This document shows positions 33,547-41,882 of a stretch of DNA of 64,000 nt, in pieces. The stretch lies in the NCBI RefSeq assembly GCF_017315985.1, contig NZ_JAFLVR010000015.1, positions 21,668 to 85,667 on the forward strand. The letters run 5' to 3'. Every line of letters starts with the position of its first letter. The first letter of the stretch is position 1. The stretch is from Candidatus Enterococcus murrayae. GTDB lineage: Bacteria; Bacillota; Bacilli; Lactobacillales; Enterococcaceae. Under the pieces are notes generated by a model. That model did not search any database. It was not told where the DNA came from and worked only from the letters and a program-made list of their open reading frames with translations. Made by a program: the position numbers and the translations under genes.

Positions 33547-33568
33547 TAATTAAAAGGAGTGAAGTTCA

Positions 33569-33676
33569 GTGAAAAAAATTGGACGCATTGTCTGGCGCAT
33601 GATTGCTGTTACTTTCCTGTTTATGTCAATTGACTGGTTGTTAACTGATGAAGAAAAAAGTAAAAAATCCAACTAG
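33569..33676 (+). CDS. Small 35-residue membrane peptide
   Basis: A GTG-started frame behind AAAGGAG encodes 35 residues: a basic start (MKKIGRIVWR), one hydrophobic helix (MIAVTFLFMSIDWLL) and an acidic/basic tail ending SKKSN. It has its own consensus promoter and a terminator that starts at the stop codon, so it is a complete, compact transcription unit. It is not a known toxin family to me. It could be a small membrane regulator for a neighbouring system or a type I toxin-like peptide; no antisense partner is obvious. Confidence 0.7.
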   Translation: MKKIGRIVWRMIAVTFLFMSIDWLLTDEEKSKKSN

Positions 33677-33702
33677 CAGTCGTTTCTCGACTGCTCTTTT
33701 TA
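33675..33702 (+). terminator. Terminator of the small peptide gene
   Basis: An 8-bp stem (AGCAGTCG/CGACTGCT) with a 5-base loop is followed by five T residues. Confidence 0.85.
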
Positions 33703-33724
33703 TCTTTCATCCTATTGCTAAACA

Positions 33725-33747
33725 AAAAAGAGGCCCTAAGACCTCTT
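33725..33747 (-). terminator. Terminator of the WxL operon
   Basis: AAGAGGTC paired with GGCCTCTT around a short loop is followed on the minus strand by a T-run. It abuts the stop of the winged-helix regulator gene. Confidence 0.75.
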
Positions 33748-34462
33748 ACTGCTGCCCAATCATCACTTCATCGACAATATCGACCGTTACCTGATCATTC
33801 ACCGATTCATCTAATCGATACCCTCGTCCCCAACAGGTTTCGATGATCGGTCCAGAGATATTCCTACTAGCAAGCTTATCCTTTAGATGTTTTATCATCA
33901 CTGACAGCTGAGACATGGTGGAATTGTTTTTACTTCTATTCCACATTTTTTGAGAAATTTCCTCGCGTGAAATGGTTTGGTTCTGCTGTCTATATAGAAT
34001 TAAGAAGAGCTTTAGTTCACTGCCGCTTAAAGGTATGTTAGACAAAGCGATCTTTTCATCTGATCTAGGCAGAAAAACAATCTTTCGTTCGTTTCGTGTT
34101 TTATAGCTGCTGAGTTTTTCTCTTAGCTCTTCGATACTTGGATGAGCTTCGATCCAATCAGTGATCCCCAGCTTTTTCCATTCCTTCAGTTGGTCTTCTT
34201 CTATTGGCTCGTCCGATTTACGGAAGATTGGGATTTTGTATTTGCTTAAGCTTAATACGAGTTCTTTTACTTCCGCATTGGCGATCGTTTCACTTAGGAT
34301 AATGTAGTGGAAGACTTGAATAAACGAATGATTCATGTTTTCAAGCAAGCAACGATCGATCAATTCCTTTGTGGTAAACACTTCATGCCCTAACTGTCGC
34401 AAACGTTCTTCAAATAATTCTTCGTTTAAAGGATTTTTCGTAAATAACAAAATCTGGCTCAT
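33746..34462 (-). CDS. OmpR-like winged-helix regulator with a degenerate receiver
   Basis: A 238-aa protein. The first 120 residues have a receiver-like alternation (SQILLFTKNPLNEELFEERL; FHYIILSETI; IPIFRKSDEP) but lack the acidic pocket and phospho-aspartate. Residues 130-225 are a winged helix of the OmpR/PhoB type (LSGSELKLFLILYRQQNQTISREEIS; WGRGYRLDE). No kinase gene is nearby. Proteins of this form often sit in enterococcal WxL clusters. It probably controls the operon in which it is the last gene. Confidence 0.82.
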   Translation of the reverse strand: MSQILLFTKNPLNEELFEERLRQLGHEVFTTKELIDRCLLENMNHSFIQVFHYIILSETIANAEVKELVLSLSKYKIPIFRKSDEPIEEDQLKEWKKLGITDWIEAHPSIEELREKLSSYKTRNERKIVFLPRSDEKIALSNIPLSGSELKLFLILYRQQNQTISREEISQKMWNRSKNNSTMSQLSVMIKHLKDKLASRNISGPIIETCWGRGYRLDESVNDQVTVDIVDEVMIGQQ

Positions 34463-34550
34463 TTTTACTTCCTGCTTTCTGGTTTTTTGGTTCGAATAGT
34501 TGCAAGCTATTCGCTCTGAAATTCTCTATTCCATAAATATTTATATGTAC

Positions 34551-34581
34551 GAGCCGCCCGAAAGTTTTCGAGCGGCTTTTT
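34551..34581. promoter_or_regulatory. GC-rich hairpin between small membrane gene and regulator gene
   Basis: AGCCGC...GCGGCT encloses a second paired CGAAAG/TTTTCG block. The T-tract lies on the plus-strand side, so on the operon mRNA it is more likely a processing or stability element than a terminator. Confidence 0.5.
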
Positions 34582-34582
34582 G

Positions 34583-34798
34583 TTACGCTGTTAACTGATT
34601 CTGGATCAGGATGTATAGACTGATACTTAATCCAATCCAAACAACTGCCAGTAGGAACATGCCCCAATTTGCGATCAAATAGATGGCTTTTCTTTGGTTC
34701 GTCTGTTCACTATAGGTCAGGTCTTTAACGAGGAAAAAGATCGCCAGTCCTAATGCGAGTATCCCCATCCCCGCAGACAGCCAGACATAATTGTACAT
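34583..34798 (-). CDS. Small two-helix membrane protein in the WxL operon
   Basis: A 71-aa protein with two hydrophobic helices (about residues 8-25 and 43-65) joined by a polar loop (DLTYSEQTNQRKA). It lies 31 bases after the large WxL gene. I do not recognise a family; similar small membrane proteins are seen in WxL clusters. It may help anchor or export the surface complex. Confidence 0.72.
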   Translation of the reverse strand: MYNYVWLSAGMGILALGLAIFFLVKDLTYSEQTNQRKAIYLIANWGMFLLAVVWIGLSISLYILIQNQLTA

Positions 34799-34829
34799 CG
34801 TTCCTCCCCCTTCTTTGGTTACCTTTTTC

Positions 34830-37382
34830 TTATATCGACGTGGTCAATGTCCAATCCATCTCTGCCTCGTAATTCAAGCCAGCGATTCCAGAATGCGCCA
34901 TTAATTCTAGTTCCACATCATTGTTAATATCGTAACTCAATTCATGGACACCTCGTGCGATGTCACTAGTTAACGAAACAGTGGTCCCGTCAGAAGGTAT
35001 GTTTTTTGTCCCTTCCAGCTTTTCAAAACTATAAGATTCGTTGTGTTTATTATAGTTTTGAACTTCCAATAGAGTGCCATTTCTTAGATTGATCGCAGTA
35101 GTGGTTGGTAAGGTTTTGGTTCCGCTAGTAAATTGACTAAGCTTCACTGTTAAATCCCAACCAAAATTACTTTCATTATCCATGAAACGAATATAAGGAT
35201 TGTAGCCTGGTCGATATGCGGACACATCTAACCCTTTCTTTTGAGCAGAAGGTTTAACCTCTACTTCGCCAAATTTGAAATTCGGAATGTTAATCAGCCC
35301 CGCATTTCCAGTCGGTTTCAAATTCGGCTCATCTGGATCATCGATACGGACAAAGTTCTCCGCAGTCAATGGCGTCGCGATATTCCCATCAATCTCAATC
35401 TCCGCAGGGAGCACTTGATTCACCGCTCCAGCGGCAGTGTCTGTAAAGGTGATGTCTGCGTAATTATTCGGTCCAGCACTTGGAATACTAATGCCTGTTA
35501 GATTAAAACCACCAACCCAATCCGCTGGTGAGATCGTAAAGTTCTGAGGTGCACCACCTGCAGGAGTCACTGTAACTTGCGTAGGAGTAGACAAACCAGA
35601 CGCCCAATTACTCGTTGCTTTGAGTGTGAGATTATTCAATGCAGAAGTCCCTGTATTGGTTAATCGTGAACTCCAAGCAACCGAACCATTATTTGCGACA
35701 ATTTGCGGAGTCGGTGTTAAATCAAGACTCGCTGTGGTGCTTCGTGCTTGATAATGGAACCGAACTTCTTTAGGTCCTTTAATATTATTAATGGCTATAG
35801 GTGTACTTTTAGGATGGACCGTCCCTGGTGCATCAGTCACATTTTCCCAGCCTGCATAATCCCATAAGTCTCCAGAAGTATCTGTGATCGTTTGAAGAAC
35901 AGTTGCAGTGTACGTATCGTTGTCAAGTTTACCTAAAGAGTTTGGATTGCTAGACATTTGTATCAGAGTTGTTCCATCAGCAGAATCCACAAATTTTTGA
36001 GTGATTGTATGCACTTTTTTTCTATAAACATAGTAAATATCTTTGGATTCAGTAATATTATTAATTTTTACCGGTACACCTGCTGAATTTACGGCTCCAG
36101 AAATCCCCTCTTTCCACCCTTGATACTCCCATATAGCATTTCCACTGTCTGTCTTGCTTGCGGCAGGATTACCAGTAAAGTTAGAATTTGCAGCCGCTGG
36201 GTTAGCAACATCCCAAGCTCCTCCATTAATAGAGTTATTGCTTCCATCAATATACTTCTCATTCACTGCGAAAGATTTCTTGTATACTACATGAATCTTT
36301 CCTTCAGTATCCAAATCAGAAATCGATTTCGGTTGGGTGTAGTCTACTGTCATAGACGGAGGATTTGATTGTTCTAGAGTACCTGGTTTTGTATCACCTT
36401 GATACCACCCTTCCAATACATACATATTTCCACCAGAAGTATAAGAGGTTGGAAGCTTATTCATTGTATGTTTGTATTGATCTGCATCCGCATCTGTTTT
36501 TTTGCCTTGAGTGAATCCTGTTGGTGGTGTTAATGGTGCACCAGACTCATCTTCAAAGTTTTCTACTACTTGGAATTCCTTCATAAAGAATGTGATTCTT
36601 TTACCATTTGTGGCTAAACTTGAATAAGTATGCAAAAAATCAAAATTTCCAAGTAAAGGATCACTAGGAATGTTGGTGTATCTTCCCCACCCTCCAACAT
36701 AAGCAAACTCTACCCCATTTGGATTAAGCATGAGGTCAACTTGAGAACCTTCGTATTTAAAACTTCCCGGTCCCATTCTAGTTAAGTCTGGATTTGGTAT
36801 TGCTACGTTCTGAGTCGCTTGATGATGATAATTCGAGCTATCGTTGATTGTAAAATCAGGAAGTTTATAATATGTGCCTAATGTCTTATAGTAAGAATAA
36901 TCCCCTACCACAGAAGATTTCGCTGATATTGATCGAATATACGCAGGTGCATTAGAAAAATTCAAGTTTCGAAATATATGCGCGAAAAAAACTGCATCTT
37001 TTTTAGATGTGAACGGATCACTAGGCGTTCTTATACCATAAAAATAAGACCCTGCTGCTCCAGTAGCTGAAAAATTCCCTGCCCCATCATACGGAATAGT
37101 AACTGTCTTTTGATTGATTGTATTATCATATACTGGTGTATAAGTATAACCCGGCTGAACATAGATATGTAAAGATGTTCTATACTCATAATCAGCCTTC
37201 GCTACAGGGACCTTTCCTGCAGGAATCAGACTACCATCATCCATGTACATATCAAAATTAATTTCACTTTGGATTGCTTCTCCACGATATGCTAATGAAT
37301 GGTCTGGAAATCCAAGACTGCCTATGATGAGCCCTGATAATACAAAGACTACTACGAAGAGTTTTCTTATTAGTGATCTCAT
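34830..37382 (-). CDS. Large WxL-domain surface protein with MucBP-like repeats
   Basis: An 850-aa secreted protein. The signal peptide ends near residue 31 (SLAYRG). An N-terminal beta-rich domain of about 290 residues is followed by three MucBP-like repeats of about 65 residues (each with a V-x-Y/K-F-V-D-x-x pattern, then W-x-Y-x-G-W). The C-terminal WxL domain has the first motif in GWDLTVKL and the distal motif in MDWTLTTSI. WxL domains bind peptidoglycan non-covalently. The start overlaps the stop of the LPKTGE gene by 4 bases (ATGA). It is expected to form a surface complex with the other operon products. Confidence 0.93.
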   Translation of the reverse strand: MRSLIRKLFVVVFVLSGLIIGSLGFPDHSLAYRGEAIQSEINFDMYMDDGSLIPAGKVPVAKADYEYRTSLHIYVQPGYTYTPVYDNTINQKTVTIPYDGAGNFSATGAAGSYFYGIRTPSDPFTSKKDAVFFAHIFRNLNFSNAPAYIRSISAKSSVVGDYSYYKTLGTYYKLPDFTINDSSNYHHQATQNVAIPNPDLTRMGPGSFKYEGSQVDLMLNPNGVEFAYVGGWGRYTNIPSDPLLGNFDFLHTYSSLATNGKRITFFMKEFQVVENFEDESGAPLTPPTGFTQGKKTDADADQYKHTMNKLPTSYTSGGNMYVLEGWYQGDTKPGTLEQSNPPSMTVDYTQPKSISDLDTEGKIHVVYKKSFAVNEKYIDGSNNSINGGAWDVANPAAANSNFTGNPAASKTDSGNAIWEYQGWKEGISGAVNSAGVPVKINNITESKDIYYVYRKKVHTITQKFVDSADGTTLIQMSSNPNSLGKLDNDTYTATVLQTITDTSGDLWDYAGWENVTDAPGTVHPKSTPIAINNIKGPKEVRFHYQARSTTASLDLTPTPQIVANNGSVAWSSRLTNTGTSALNNLTLKATSNWASGLSTPTQVTVTPAGGAPQNFTISPADWVGGFNLTGISIPSAGPNNYADITFTDTAAGAVNQVLPAEIEIDGNIATPLTAENFVRIDDPDEPNLKPTGNAGLINIPNFKFGEVEVKPSAQKKGLDVSAYRPGYNPYIRFMDNESNFGWDLTVKLSQFTSGTKTLPTTTAINLRNGTLLEVQNYNKHNESYSFEKLEGTKNIPSDGTTVSLTSDIARGVHELSYDINNDVELELMAHSGIAGLNYEAEMDWTLTTSI

Positions 37383-37819
37383 ACCTTCTTCCTCCTATTC
37401 TTTCGTAAATAGAAGAAAACAATGACGAGCATCCCCATACCAATCAGAGCTAGATGATTGCCGATAAATTCTCCTGTTTTTGGCAATACTTTGCTGGCGG
37501 TATCTGTAATATAATCCCAATATCCGCCACCACTGCTACCCCCTCGATTGTTTGTTATCGGCACTATTCGGTCTTTACTACTAGAATCAACCGTAGAACT
37601 GTTGGAATCTGTCGAACTGCTGGAATCTGATGTGGTACTACTGGTGCTGCTCGTTGTCGATGGTGTCGTCGAACTGCTGGTACTGCTTGAACTCGTAGGA
37701 TCATAAAACCCAACACCAATCGGCGATTGCCCGTCATGGCTGGCTGCTAAAACAGAAGCACAACCCGCACTTAGACAAAAAAACGCAGTGGCTATATACA
37801 ACCCGATTTTCTTCTTCAC
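37379..37819 (-). CDS. Short LPKTGE-anchored Ser/Thr-rich surface protein
   Basis: A 146-aa protein. Signal peptide (IGLYIATAFFCLSAGCASVLAA), a Ser/Thr-rich stalk at about residues 40-85, a Gly-rich segment, the sorting signal LPKTGE near residue 113, a hydrophobic helix and RKNRRKKV. It starts with GTG at 37819 behind AGGAGGGAG. Both ends overlap neighbours by 4 bases, so translation is coupled through the operon. It is likely the covalent wall anchor of the WxL complex. Housekeeping sortase must be elsewhere. Confidence 0.9.
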   Translation of the reverse strand: MKKKIGLYIATAFFCLSAGCASVLAASHDGQSPIGVGFYDPTSSSSTSSSTTPSTTSSTSSTTSDSSSSTDSNSSTVDSSSKDRIVPITNNRGGSSGGGYWDYITDTASKVLPKTGEFIGNHLALIGMGMLVIVFFYLRKNRRKKV

Positions 37820-38886
37820 TCGTCTCCCTCCTCCTTTTTCTTTCGTTTTATAAGGCGATAACCTAAGAATAGGACAAGCAAAACAGTCACTAACACAAAG
37901 CCATAAAAAGTATTTGTCCACCATTCAGGGATAAATACCCGGAAGGCTGTTTGCTTATTCATCTTTTTCGCTAACGCTCTAGTGATGGTAAAATCCTTGC
38001 TGAATGCCCAACTAGTTGTCTCCCCTTTGACTTTTCCTGTAAAGGTGTAGTCACCAGCTGCGACTTCCTGCATGCCCCAATCGATTTGAAAAGGAAAGAT
38101 GGAATTTGGGGCAATTTTTATATTTTTGAGTGTATTCTTCGCAATGGTTTTGCTGGAGCCTTTTTTCGTGATCTTTCCTTCCGCTTCCAATTCTTGCAGC
38201 GCTTCTGGATGCGGATTTTGGATACGTGCCTCTAAAACCTTACTACCATAATCAATTTCTGGTTTTAGCTCTGTTAATTTCAGTTCGGTCTCACCATAGA
38301 TTGGGGTCTCTTTGTTTTCAGTCAGAATCATGCCAATCGCATAGCCGTATGTATTCTTGACAGACATCCCATTCTCCGACTCTTCTTCTTTTTCTGGTTT
38401 CAATGAAATTCGAATACCGCCTAAAACAATGCCAGAGAAAGGTTCTGCTGGAACGTTCAGTTCTATTTCTGCTTTTCCTTCTGAATAGGCATCCACCGAC
38501 ACTTCTTTGTTTTTGGGCTTCGCCACCTCAGTGATGGGAAGCTTCATACTCGCATCCGGTTTCTTATCGCGTTCATCGTAGGTGATCAAGCCGTTGCGAT
38601 TGGTTGCCGCATTAATCACTTCTACTTTGTAGGTTTGTTTCTTCTCAGAAGTATTGAAAATTTTTACATCAACCGTTTGTCTGCCATTTGGTTGAACAAG
38701 CAAATGATAATAACCGATGCGATCATTGATTTGATTTTCCGGTAAAACTGCCTGAACCGTAAAACCTGCTCGTTTCTCATTTTCAGTGATCTCTTGTGTG
38801 TTACTCGTTTTCTCGGCAAAACCACTCTCTCCGAAAAAACTAAACAAACATATGAGTAAAATAGCTATTGCTTTCGTCTGCTTCAT
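37816..38886 (-). CDS. DUF916/DUF3324 WxL-complex scaffold protein
   Basis: A 356-aa membrane-anchored surface protein. After a signal peptide (AIAILLICLFSFFGESGFA), DUF916 (about residues 40-160, with FTVQAVLPENQIND and YYHLLVQPNGRQTVDVKI) and DUF3324 (about 165-300, with GIRISLKPEKEEES and YGYAIGMILTENK) follow in order. A C-terminal membrane helix (FYGFVLVTVLLVLFLGYRLI) and basic tail end the protein. These proteins pair with WxL proteins in Firmicutes clusters and are thought to bind them and host ligands. ATG at 38886 behind AGAGGGG. Confidence 0.93.
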   Translation of the reverse strand: MKQTKAIAILLICLFSFFGESGFAEKTSNTQEITENEKRAGFTVQAVLPENQINDRIGYYHLLVQPNGRQTVDVKIFNTSEKKQTYKVEVINAATNRNGLITYDERDKKPDASMKLPITEVAKPKNKEVSVDAYSEGKAEIELNVPAEPFSGIVLGGIRISLKPEKEEESENGMSVKNTYGYAIGMILTENKETPIYGETELKLTELKPEIDYGSKVLEARIQNPHPEALQELEAEGKITKKGSSKTIAKNTLKNIKIAPNSIFPFQIDWGMQEVAAGDYTFTGKVKGETTSWAFSKDFTITRALAKKMNKQTAFRVFIPEWWTNTFYGFVLVTVLLVLFLGYRLIKRKKKEEGDE

Positions 38887-38969
38887 CAGAACCCCTCTTA
38901 AAAGAAAAAGGCTGAAAATAAATCCAGTCATCTTCAACCTATTTCCTAGTTATCTATCTGTTTTAAAAT

Positions 38970-39767
38970 TTAAATCGAATCCGTTAATGTCCAGTCAATC
39001 GTTCCAGTGTATTGCTCTCCTGCCGCAACCTTGTTCATTGGAACATCTGGAACAACTAAGTTAATATTGTTAAATTCTCCTTGCCAATATCCTTCCCCAC
39101 GACCATCTGCATCGCCAGGACTTGTTTCACCTTTTGCACTCATAATTAATGAACTAGCGGTTTTAATTTCAACTGCTGCAGTCACTTTATCTGGTGTATG
39201 CGCCCCAGCACCAGCAATTGTTGGTGTTTCGGTCCATGGTGTTGGAGATACTTGAGGGGTTAACTCGTTGATTGCTTGAGTCATTGTAATTCTTGCGCCA
39301 TCTAATTTTTTAGTGGCACTAACTTTCAGATCATCCGTTAATTTAGCTTCCAGTTGCCAACCAGAGGCACGTTTCCCTCGAACATCGCCAACCGCAAAGT
39401 GTTTGATTGTCGGGTTGGTACCACCTGATCCACCTGTATCAGATGCATTGGGTGCACTTCCCCATTCCCAATTTGAATCAAGAGCAATTGTTGTATTTCC
39501 CGTTACTGTCGTTGTTGGCACTGCGGTTTCCGCAAAGATAAATTCTTTAGGGACATAAAGCAATCCAAAATCGCTCGCTGGTGGATCAACAGGTGGCACA
39601 ATTGGTGGTGTAATCGGCGGTGTCACTAATGTTCCTTTCTTAAACTTAACAGAACCATTCGATTTCCCACCATATGTAGCCGCATCTGCCGGTAATGCAG
39701 TTGTTACTAACACCCCTCCTAGGAATGCTGCACTTAACAAACCTGTAACTAACTTTTTCTTATTCAT
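38970..39767 (-). CDS. WxL-domain surface protein
   Basis: A 265-aa secreted protein. Signal peptide ends near ADAA (residue 30). A short Pro-rich linker (TPPITPPIVPPVDPPA) precedes the WxL domain, with the proximal motif in SGWQLEAKL (near residue 142) and the distal motif in IDWTLTDSI at the very end. This is the classic small WxL protein. First gene of the operon, so likely the most abundant product. Upstream DNA contains the recombinase cassette and its left inverted repeat. Confidence 0.95.
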   Translation of the reverse strand: MNKKKLVTGLLSAAFLGGVLVTTALPADAATYGGKSNGSVKFKKGTLVTPPITPPIVPPVDPPASDFGLLYVPKEFIFAETAVPTTTVTGNTTIALDSNWEWGSAPNASDTGGSGGTNPTIKHFAVGDVRGKRASGWQLEAKLTDDLKVSATKKLDGARITMTQAINELTPQVSPTPWTETPTIAGAGAHTPDKVTAAVEIKTASSLIMSAKGETSPGDADGRGEGYWQGEFNNINLVVPDVPMNKVAAGEQYTGTIDWTLTDSI

Positions 39768-39881
39768 CTCTTTTCTCTCCTCTAATCTTTATTTTTTTAT
39801 ATAAAATGTACAAACCGTACATTAGATATTAAAATGACAGGTAGAATCATTTTAAGCCTATCAGGATTACTTTTTTTCTAT

Positions 39882-39901
39882 GTTTAAACAAAACTATGAA
39901 T
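39882..39901 (+). repeat. Left 20-bp inverted repeat of the recombinase cassette
   Basis: The sequence GTTTAAACAAAACTATGAAT occurs here. Its inverted partner at 41467-41486 differs at one base. The pair brackets the whole recombinase gene. Confidence 0.8.
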
Positions 39902-40041
39902 CCATGGATAGTCATTGAGTAATCAGCGTTTATCAAGTTTTCATGACGGAGAATGACGGCGGATAAAATGAACGGGCCTTCATCAAAATCATCATTTCTT
40001 AGTTGTGATAAAAAAGATCCTTAAAATTGTTAGCTAAAATT

Positions 40042-40055
40042 AGTAAGCGCTTACT
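40042..40055. promoter_or_regulatory. Perfect 14-bp palindrome, cre/LacI-like operator
   Basis: AGTAAGCGCTTACT is a perfect dyad centred on CG and close in form to catabolite-responsive elements and LacI/GalR operators. It lies 80 bases after the recombinase stop and 287 before the WxL start. Confidence 0.5.
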
Positions 40056-40132
40056 TAAAATAGACAAAACAAAGAGGGCAATAAGTTAGATAAACAAATT
40101 TTTTTTAATTTACCTTTTACTCATGGATAGAG

Positions 40133-41239
40133 CTAAGAAACAGCGGCTTCCATGCGATAAATCACTTCTACTCGTTGTTCGGTCATAGAATCTGCATAAG
40201 TATCTAAGGTCAGTTTGGTAGAGTTGTGTCCTAAGAGTGCGCTGACAGATAGGATATCGCTTTGCGCTTCTAGACAACGAGTCGCGAATGTATGACGTAA
40301 CTGGTGGAAGTGGATTTCTTCTAACCCGCATTTTTTTCGAATCCGATGAAAATGATAGGTTAATAGTCTTGGCTCCATTGGATGACCTTTCGTGGAAAAC
40401 ACGTAGTTTCCTTTTGATTTGCGACGATGCTTGAGTAGGTTCTTTTTTAGCGCTTGTCCCATCGGAACGGATCGTGTACCTGATTCGGTTTTAGTTGAGC
40501 CAATGAGCAGCTGCGTTTTTTGTTCGCCTATTCCTAAAGCAACACGCTGATAGGTGTGATTCACTGTAATCATATTCCGTTCAAAATCAATATCCTTCCA
40601 TCGCAGAGCGGCGATCTCACCGATTCGCAATCCGGTATGCAGGGCTAAATAGGTAGGTATGCCGGTCTGATTTTTTTCAGCTAAGGCAACTTTTTCCAAC
40701 TTTCGTTGTTCCCGTTTATTCAATGAGCGAATGGTTTTTTTGGGTTTCTTTGGCAGCTTTAAGGAGAGAAAGGGATTCTCTTTTAGGTAGTTTTTTTGTT
40801 TGGCGGCCGTTAAACATTGAGCGGTGATTCTTAAAATGACCTGCATTGTAGAAACTTCCAATCCCATCGTTCGCCAAAGCTGGATCAAGTGTTTCCCTGT
40901 TTCTTCGGTGAGCTCGTTTAAATACGTTTCTCCAATATATGGAAACACGTATTTTTTTAGTTTGTAGTCATAAGAACTATAGGTGGCGGGTTTTACCTCC
41001 TGCTGGATGTCTTTTAACCACGTCATTCCCCATTCTTCTAAAGGGATACAGGCATCCCCATAGAGTTCTTGTTGGGTGAGATAGTAGGCTTTCATTGAAT
41101 AGAGCTTTGTTCGTACGTCATTGAATGTTCGTCCATAGATATAACCATATTTGATTTGGCGATTGGGTTTATAGCCTTTTTTATAGCGTCCTTCCCAACG
41201 ACCATCTTTTCTTTTATAGATATTTTCTCCTCTGCGCAT
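40133..41239 (-). CDS. Tyrosine-type site-specific recombinase
   Basis: A 368-aa integrase-family protein. The N-terminal arm-binding-like region has RRGENIYKRKDGRWEGRY. A SAM-like core-binding domain spans about 65-165. The catalytic domain carries R in HTGLRIGE, K near STKTESGTR, HxxR in HQLRHTFAT, H in LLGHNS and the nucleophile Y in LDTYADS. All catalytic positions are present. No phage, ICE or excisionase genes are nearby and no tRNA is seen. Instead the gene is bracketed by 20-bp inverted repeats, so it may invert its own segment. AGGAGG precedes the ATG. Confidence 0.92.
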   Translation of the reverse strand: MRRGENIYKRKDGRWEGRYKKGYKPNRQIKYGYIYGRTFNDVRTKLYSMKAYYLTQQELYGDACIPLEEWGMTWLKDIQQEVKPATYSSYDYKLKKYVFPYIGETYLNELTEETGKHLIQLWRTMGLEVSTMQVILRITAQCLTAAKQKNYLKENPFLSLKLPKKPKKTIRSLNKREQRKLEKVALAEKNQTGIPTYLALHTGLRIGEIAALRWKDIDFERNMITVNHTYQRVALGIGEQKTQLLIGSTKTESGTRSVPMGQALKKNLLKHRRKSKGNYVFSTKGHPMEPRLLTYHFHRIRKKCGLEEIHFHQLRHTFATRCLEAQSDILSVSALLGHNSTKLTLDTYADSMTEQRVEVIYRMEAAVS

Positions 41240-41466
41240 AATCCTTCTCCTCCTGACGGCTTATTTGACGGCAAATAAACAGAAAAATAACTCTGTTTCG
41301 TGCTTCTTTGAATGAATGGCTAGGAATAGAATCATCCAATAGCCACTCGTTTATTCTTTTTTCTCAATTTTTATAAAACATATTGATTATTCTTTTACTA
41401 TATTTTATAATTAACTCATGGTAATTTAATTTTTTAACAAAATAATAGGGTTGATTCAATAAAAAT
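41240..41466. other. AT-rich upstream region of the recombinase gene inside the cassette
   Basis: It holds the ribosome site, a short dyad ATTTG/CAAAT and direct GCCGTCA repeats just before the start codon. The promoter is not clear. Nothing else is seen. Confidence 0.4.
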
Positions 41467-41486
41467 ATTCATGGTTTTGTTTAAAC
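41467..41486 (-). repeat. Right 20-bp inverted repeat of the recombinase cassette
   Basis: The minus strand reads GTTTAAACAAAACCATGAAT, matching the left repeat with one mismatch. Confidence 0.8.
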
Positions 41487-41505
41487 TATGTAACTTTTCT
41501 ATATA
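41477..41505 (+). promoter_or_regulatory. Candidate outward promoter overlapping the right repeat
   Basis: TTGTTT (within the repeat) and TATATA are 17 bases apart and point right. The -35 is inside the repeat and the -10 outside it, so inversion would change which -10 is joined. Confidence 0.45.
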
Positions 41506-41552
41506 AAAAATACCTTTTCAATTTATTTCTAATTCCACTCAAACAAATGGTT

Positions 41553-41586
41553 AAAAGACTTTCCTGCTTTAGGAAGGTCTTTTTTG
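41553..41586 (+). terminator. Terminator of a possible short transcript
   Basis: A 13-bp stem (AAAAGACTTTCCT with AGGAAGGTCTTTT, one wobble) is followed by T residues. It would end transcripts from the promoter at 41477 after roughly 75 nt. Confidence 0.7.
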
Positions 41587-41762
41587 CAGCAATTTTTAAC
41601 AATCATTCATCACTTTCCACTCCTTCCTCGTCCGAATAACATCATTGCCTGTCTTTCCCTTGTGTGCCATAGATTGAAGGACTGTATCCATAACACTTTT
41701 GACATACTAATCTTTCACGAAAACAATCATTCCTTCTCCAATCCATTAATCACGACAGACGA

Positions 41763-41794
41763 AAAAGAGGGCTGAATTTCTCCAGTCCTCTTTG
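41763..41794 (-). terminator. Terminator of the PgaC/PgaD-like operon
   Basis: On the minus strand AAAGAGGACTGG pairs with CCAGCCCTCTTT-like sequence and T-rich DNA follows. It lies about 90 bases after the glycosyltransferase stop. Confidence 0.6.
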
Positions 41795-41882
41795 TTCGCT
41801 TAGTAATTCACCAAGTTCCTATTCGTATGTTCGCTTCAATGACTTCCTTTGACTCATGAGGGCTGACGACTGATGGAAGCAA

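Larger units (their letters stand above)
39768..40132. promoter_or_regulatory. Control region between recombinase gene and WxL operon
   Basis: This stretch contains the WxL ribosome site (GAGGAGAG), an inverted ATGTACAAACCGTACAT near the start, the left 20-bp repeat (39882-39901) and a perfect palindrome at 40042-40055. No Rho-independent terminator is seen after the recombinase gene, so its transcript could run into the WxL operon. Confidence 0.55.

Noticed and set aside
34410..34667. 85-codon minus-strand frame between small membrane gene and regulator
   Set aside because: It overlaps both neighbours in another frame, has no ribosome site and contains the GC-rich hairpin.
40133..41239. Recombinase as the integrase of a prophage or ICE
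   Set aside because: No phage structural, conjugation, relaxase or excisionase genes are in the window, no tRNA attachment site is seen, and the flanking repeats are inverted rather than direct.
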